A stretch of 64,000 bases of DNA from Blastomyces gilchristii SLH14081 (lineage: Eukaryota > Ascomycota > Eurotiomycetes > Onygenales > Ajellomycetaceae): the NCBI RefSeq assembly GCF_000003855.2, contig NW_003101681.1:3223379-3287378 (forward strand), read 5' to 3'. Below, piece by piece: positions 60,964-64,000 of the stretch. The position numbers and the translations under genes were made by a program. The notes under the pieces were generated by a model. It was not told the origin of the DNA. It saw only the letters and a list, made by a program, of their open reading frames with translations, and made no database searches. Each line of letters starts with the position of its first letter. The stretch's first letter is position 1.

Positions 60964-62713
60964 TATATAAGATGAACTACAGTCAGCTATCTGGTCTCAA
61001 CAGCAGTTTTTATTAATATAAAAGATACATTTAATCATGTTTAAAAGTCAAAGATAATTCAGACTTTGAAGATGTTAAAACTATCACTTTCTCTGATAAA
61101 ATGAGTTCACTATTTTATATCTAAAACAATCATACAACTATTCTTTAATAAAATAAAATAAGATAAGTCTGAGATAAAAATAGAAGTACTGTGAGAATCT
61201 TCAATCTCACTCATTTTATTTGTAATATACACTGCATATCTATTCAAGAATAGAGATATGAAAATAGTGAGATCTTCAAGTTATATGAATGATATTGATC
61301 TAGTCTATAGTTCAAAAACAATCAAAGAGAATTTAGAAGTAATTGAAAAAGCAGTAAAGATAATCTTTGTTAAAGCAGATATCAATCAAACTTAATTTTA
61401 TGTGAATAAAACTGAGTTAATTCATTTCTTTTCTAGATTCAATGAGAAAAAACTATATCTGACTCTTTTAAATAAAGAGATTAAACCCAGTTTAAATGTC
61501 AAATGATTGAGAGTATGATTACACTCTAAGTTGAATTTTAAATATCATATTCAACAAAGAACTATCAAGATAGAAAGACTATTATATAGTATAATCACAC
61601 TAATAAATACAGAGAGAGATCTATACTTTCAGTCTATAAGACAGTTATACATAGCCTGTATCATGTCAATAGCTGATTATGAAGTTCAAGTTTAATGAAA
61701 TAATTAAGAAAATTTCACTGAACTCTTTCAAAGTCTGTAAAACAGAGCTTTGAGAAGAATTCTGAAAGTATTCAAATCATCTTTTATTAAAATAATGAAA
61801 ATTGATGCTTCAATTCCTTCCTCTGCTATTAGATTTAAAAAGATCTGTATAAACTATACTCTGAGAGTTATAAAGATAAGCTTAAATTATATAATCAGAG
61901 AAAGAGTCTCTTTTTCATTTTCATTAATTAACTCAGAAAATAAACTGAATTAAAATAGATTTCTTGATTGAAATATAAATAAATCTTCAAAGAAAATATT
62001 CTCTTAACTATATAGACTTTACTCACTGATTACAAATCAATTTTCTTTATTAAATATTGAAAAAGTTAATCATGAGAAGATATCTCTTTGAAGGGAAAAG
62101 CTTGAATCTCTCATAGACTTATAAATAAGTGAACTATCTAAATAGAGATAATATGAACAGTATTTGAAGAGAATCTCTACAATTAATATAAAAGACTCTA
62201 TTCTGATTTATTGAGATGACTTAAAATATGAGAATTTGAATAGATTAGATACAGACATTGCTTATACTGAAGATAATATTAATTCTATCACAGATTTCTA
62301 AAATTTAGACTGTGAATCTGAAGTCTTTGATACTGAACTATTTATAATAGTGAAAGCTTTCAAACTCATTGAAATAAAATCTTATAAAAGAGAAAATAGT
62401 TTAAAAAAGATATGAATATTCTCTAATAGTCAAGCTGCTTTAAAAAGACTTAGAAATAGTCAGATTTATAATGATTAAATAAATCTTGAACTGATTTTAA
62501 ACTCTGTTTTGAAAATTCAAAAGAGAAGAATATCAAACCTGATAATTTATCTGCACTAAGTTTGTGCTTATATAAATATTCATGGCAATGAATTGACTGA
62601 TTCAGCTGTAAAAAAGAGTTCAGAATTAAGTAGATTTATACAAGAAATAGTATCTTGAGCTTTTATAAAGAGAATGATAAAAGAATCTTATTTAGATAAG
62701 TAAAATGAAAGCT

Positions 62714-62904
62714 NNNNNNNNNNNNNNNNNNNNNNNNNNNNNNNNNNNNNNNNNNNNNNNNNNNNNNNNNNNNNNNNNNNNNNNNNNNNNNNNNNNNNNN
62801 NNNNNNNNNNNNNNNNNNNNNNNNNNNNNNNNNNNNNNNNNNNNNNNNNNNNNNNNNNNNNNNNNNNNNNNNNNNNNNNNNNNNNNNNNNNNNNNNNNNN
62901 NNNN
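62714..62904. other. Assembly gap (191 N)
   Basis: Unsequenced bases in LINE E between RNase H and the C-terminal zinc motif. Confidence 0.99.
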
Positions 62905-63510
62905 GTAAATAAGAATTCTGAGTATATTATAATGCACTGTGTATTATACAATAGTCTCAGAGTCAGATTAAAAGAGAAGTATAATCTAAATTAATTGAAT
63001 ATGAGATTCTATTCTCAACTGAGATATGAATTAAATACTTAATAGACTTCTATCAGAAACTCAAGCAGCTATAAGAAAATGACTAAATTCAGAAATAACT
63101 GAATATGAAGTAAAGAAAATTCATCAGATATAGTCTGTTAAAACAGCTATACACTATCTTTTAATAATTTATTTCATTATATTCTCTCTTTATTTAACTT
63201 TTTCTTTTCTATTCTTTTCTATATATCTATTTAATATGTGTATCTTTAAGACTATGTTCTCTTTTGTTTTGTCATGATATTATCAAATGATTTCAAAGTA
63301 ACAGAAGATGTTAAAATACTGCAATTTGTGAACAGTTTTTATATTCTGAGCTGAACTTTTCTGATTTTACATATCTGAAATGAATAAATGTAAAATAGTT
63401 GACTTTATAGATATAGGAAAAACCCTGTGAACTAAAAGTTCTCAGATAGATGTCATAGTCTCTGACTGCATACATCTATAATTGAATAATAATAATAATA
63501 GTAATAATGA

Positions 63511-63861
63511 TAATGATGAAGAAGATGATTGCAGAATGATGTAATATAGTGAAAGTTTCTTTGTAAGAGTGTATGCAGAATGCTACTCAAATCAGAGATA
63601 GGCTATACAATCGCGAATGCTAGTAGCATACTCACCCGCATGAAGCTAGAGCTTAGATCATGGTCACATGAGCGTGATTGAATCTGATGAGAGAGAATGT
63701 GGTTCGGAAGAACATACAACCGCTGGATAATAACGCGGCCACTTCTGAACACGCTTACAAATGTAAAAGGAGCCCTAGCAGCCACTAATTTAGTATATAA
63801 TATATAAGAAGCCGGCGTATGCCTGTAATCGTACGCTGGCTCTAGCAACCTTTGAATCACG
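63511..63861 (+). mobile_element. 3' end of gypsy copy G3 with LTR
   Basis: The internal segment (GATAATGATGAAGAAGATGATTG onward) matches G1 near 10130-10346. The LTR begins TGTGGTTCGG at 63698 and ends TTTGAATCAC at 63860. It includes the TATA-like ATATATAAGAAG and hairpin arms GCCGGCGTATG / CGTACGCTGGC. CpGs are well kept. LINE E ends exactly at the left border, so it inserted here. 63862-64000 holds nothing recognisable. Confidence 0.8.
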
Positions 63862-64000
63862 AGTAGAGGAAATAAATGATAAGTGAATTACTTCTATAGA
63901 TATGAGAGAATTTTGTATTGACATTAATAAAATAAAATTTAATCTTCTTAATATCTGCTACACACTGAGAGTATCTTGCAATCTCTTAAGCTTCACTCAA

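Larger units (their letters stand above)
59189..63130 (+). pseudogene. LINE E ORF2 (interrupted)
   Basis: Endonuclease remnant (EDFNAYHLW near 59655), then RT interrupted by the SINE and by a deletion that removes the equivalent of 27150-27545 in copy C. RT resumes near 61000, with YMND near 61285. RNase H lies at about 62150-62630, followed by the N gap and the C-terminal zinc motif (MHC) near 62930. Non-functional. Confidence 0.75.
55890..63510 (+). mobile_element. Tad1-like LINE copy E, most mutated, with SINE insertion and deletion
   Basis: The 5' end is near 55890 (here the usually CpG-rich first 220 bp are fully mutated). Two monomers lie at about 56220-56540, ORF1 at 57558-59159, ORF2 from about 59189, and the (AAT)n tail at about 63483-63510. 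ORF2 is interrupted by a SINE (60590-60963), lacks about 390 bp at 60998 and has a 191-N gap. The 3' flank is gypsy G3 sequence. RIP is more advanced than in copy C. Confidence 0.85.

Noticed and set aside
62688..62951. Open frames across the second N run
   Set aside because: Same reason: the frame is open only because the bases are unknown.

Overview
The window looks like nuclear DNA of a filamentous ascomycete (Pezizomycotina): almost all of it is AT-rich retrotransposon DNA ruined by RIP-like C-to-T (G-to-A) transitions, with one small gene island of normal composition. Evidence for a fungus is the Tad1-like LINE architecture, short GT-AG introns (65 nt in the island), Ty3 and copia elements of fungal type, and dense directional transitions limited to repeats. 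The species is not identifiable by eye.

Layout. 1-6316: LINE copy A (minus, cut by the window edge). 6317-10513: 3' half of a Ty3/gypsy element (G1, plus). 10514-11342: copia gag and primer site (minus). 11696-12511: two imperfect trinucleotide arrays around a chromovirus-end repeat. 12884-13153: an LTR. 13387-20661: LINE B (minus). 20662-22364: Ty3 gag remnant (minus). 22439-30053: LINE C (plus), followed by truncated LINE D to 32187. 32188-33978: unassigned. 33979-36500: chromovirus-like pol plus terminal repeat. 36641-36909: second copy of the LTR. 37859-46110: complete gypsy G2 (minus) with 178-bp LTRs. 46290-46795: third chromovirus-end repeat. About 46800-49560: gene island with a minus-strand spliced gene end, an APH-family kinase-like gene, and a 31-residue zinc-ribbon gene. 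49987-55682: complete copia element with 95-bp LTRs and GAGAT duplications. 55890-63510: LINE E (plus), carrying an unmutated tRNA-derived SINE. 63511-63861: 3' end of a third gypsy copy (G3).

How it fits together. The repeats are nested and decay mostly by substitution, not by indels: LINE ORF1 spans exactly 1602 bp in all four copies where both ends are visible, and the copia gag-pol stays in one 5109-bp frame interrupted mostly by TGA at tryptophan positions. The two LTRs of G2 allow the mutation context to be read directly: 11 of 15 transitions are at CpG, 3 at CpC and 1 at CpA, which differs from the CpA-dominated RIP of Neurospora.

The most interesting candidates are (1) a Cys/His-rich, intron-containing gene on the opposite strand between pol and the 3' LTR of the gypsy family, seen in two copies; (2) the recent SINE with a LINE-like (TAA)n tail; (3) the unusual RIP context and the promoter-end patches that escape it; and (4) the tiny zinc-ribbon gene in the island. 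No CRISPR array, rRNA or functional tRNA was seen.
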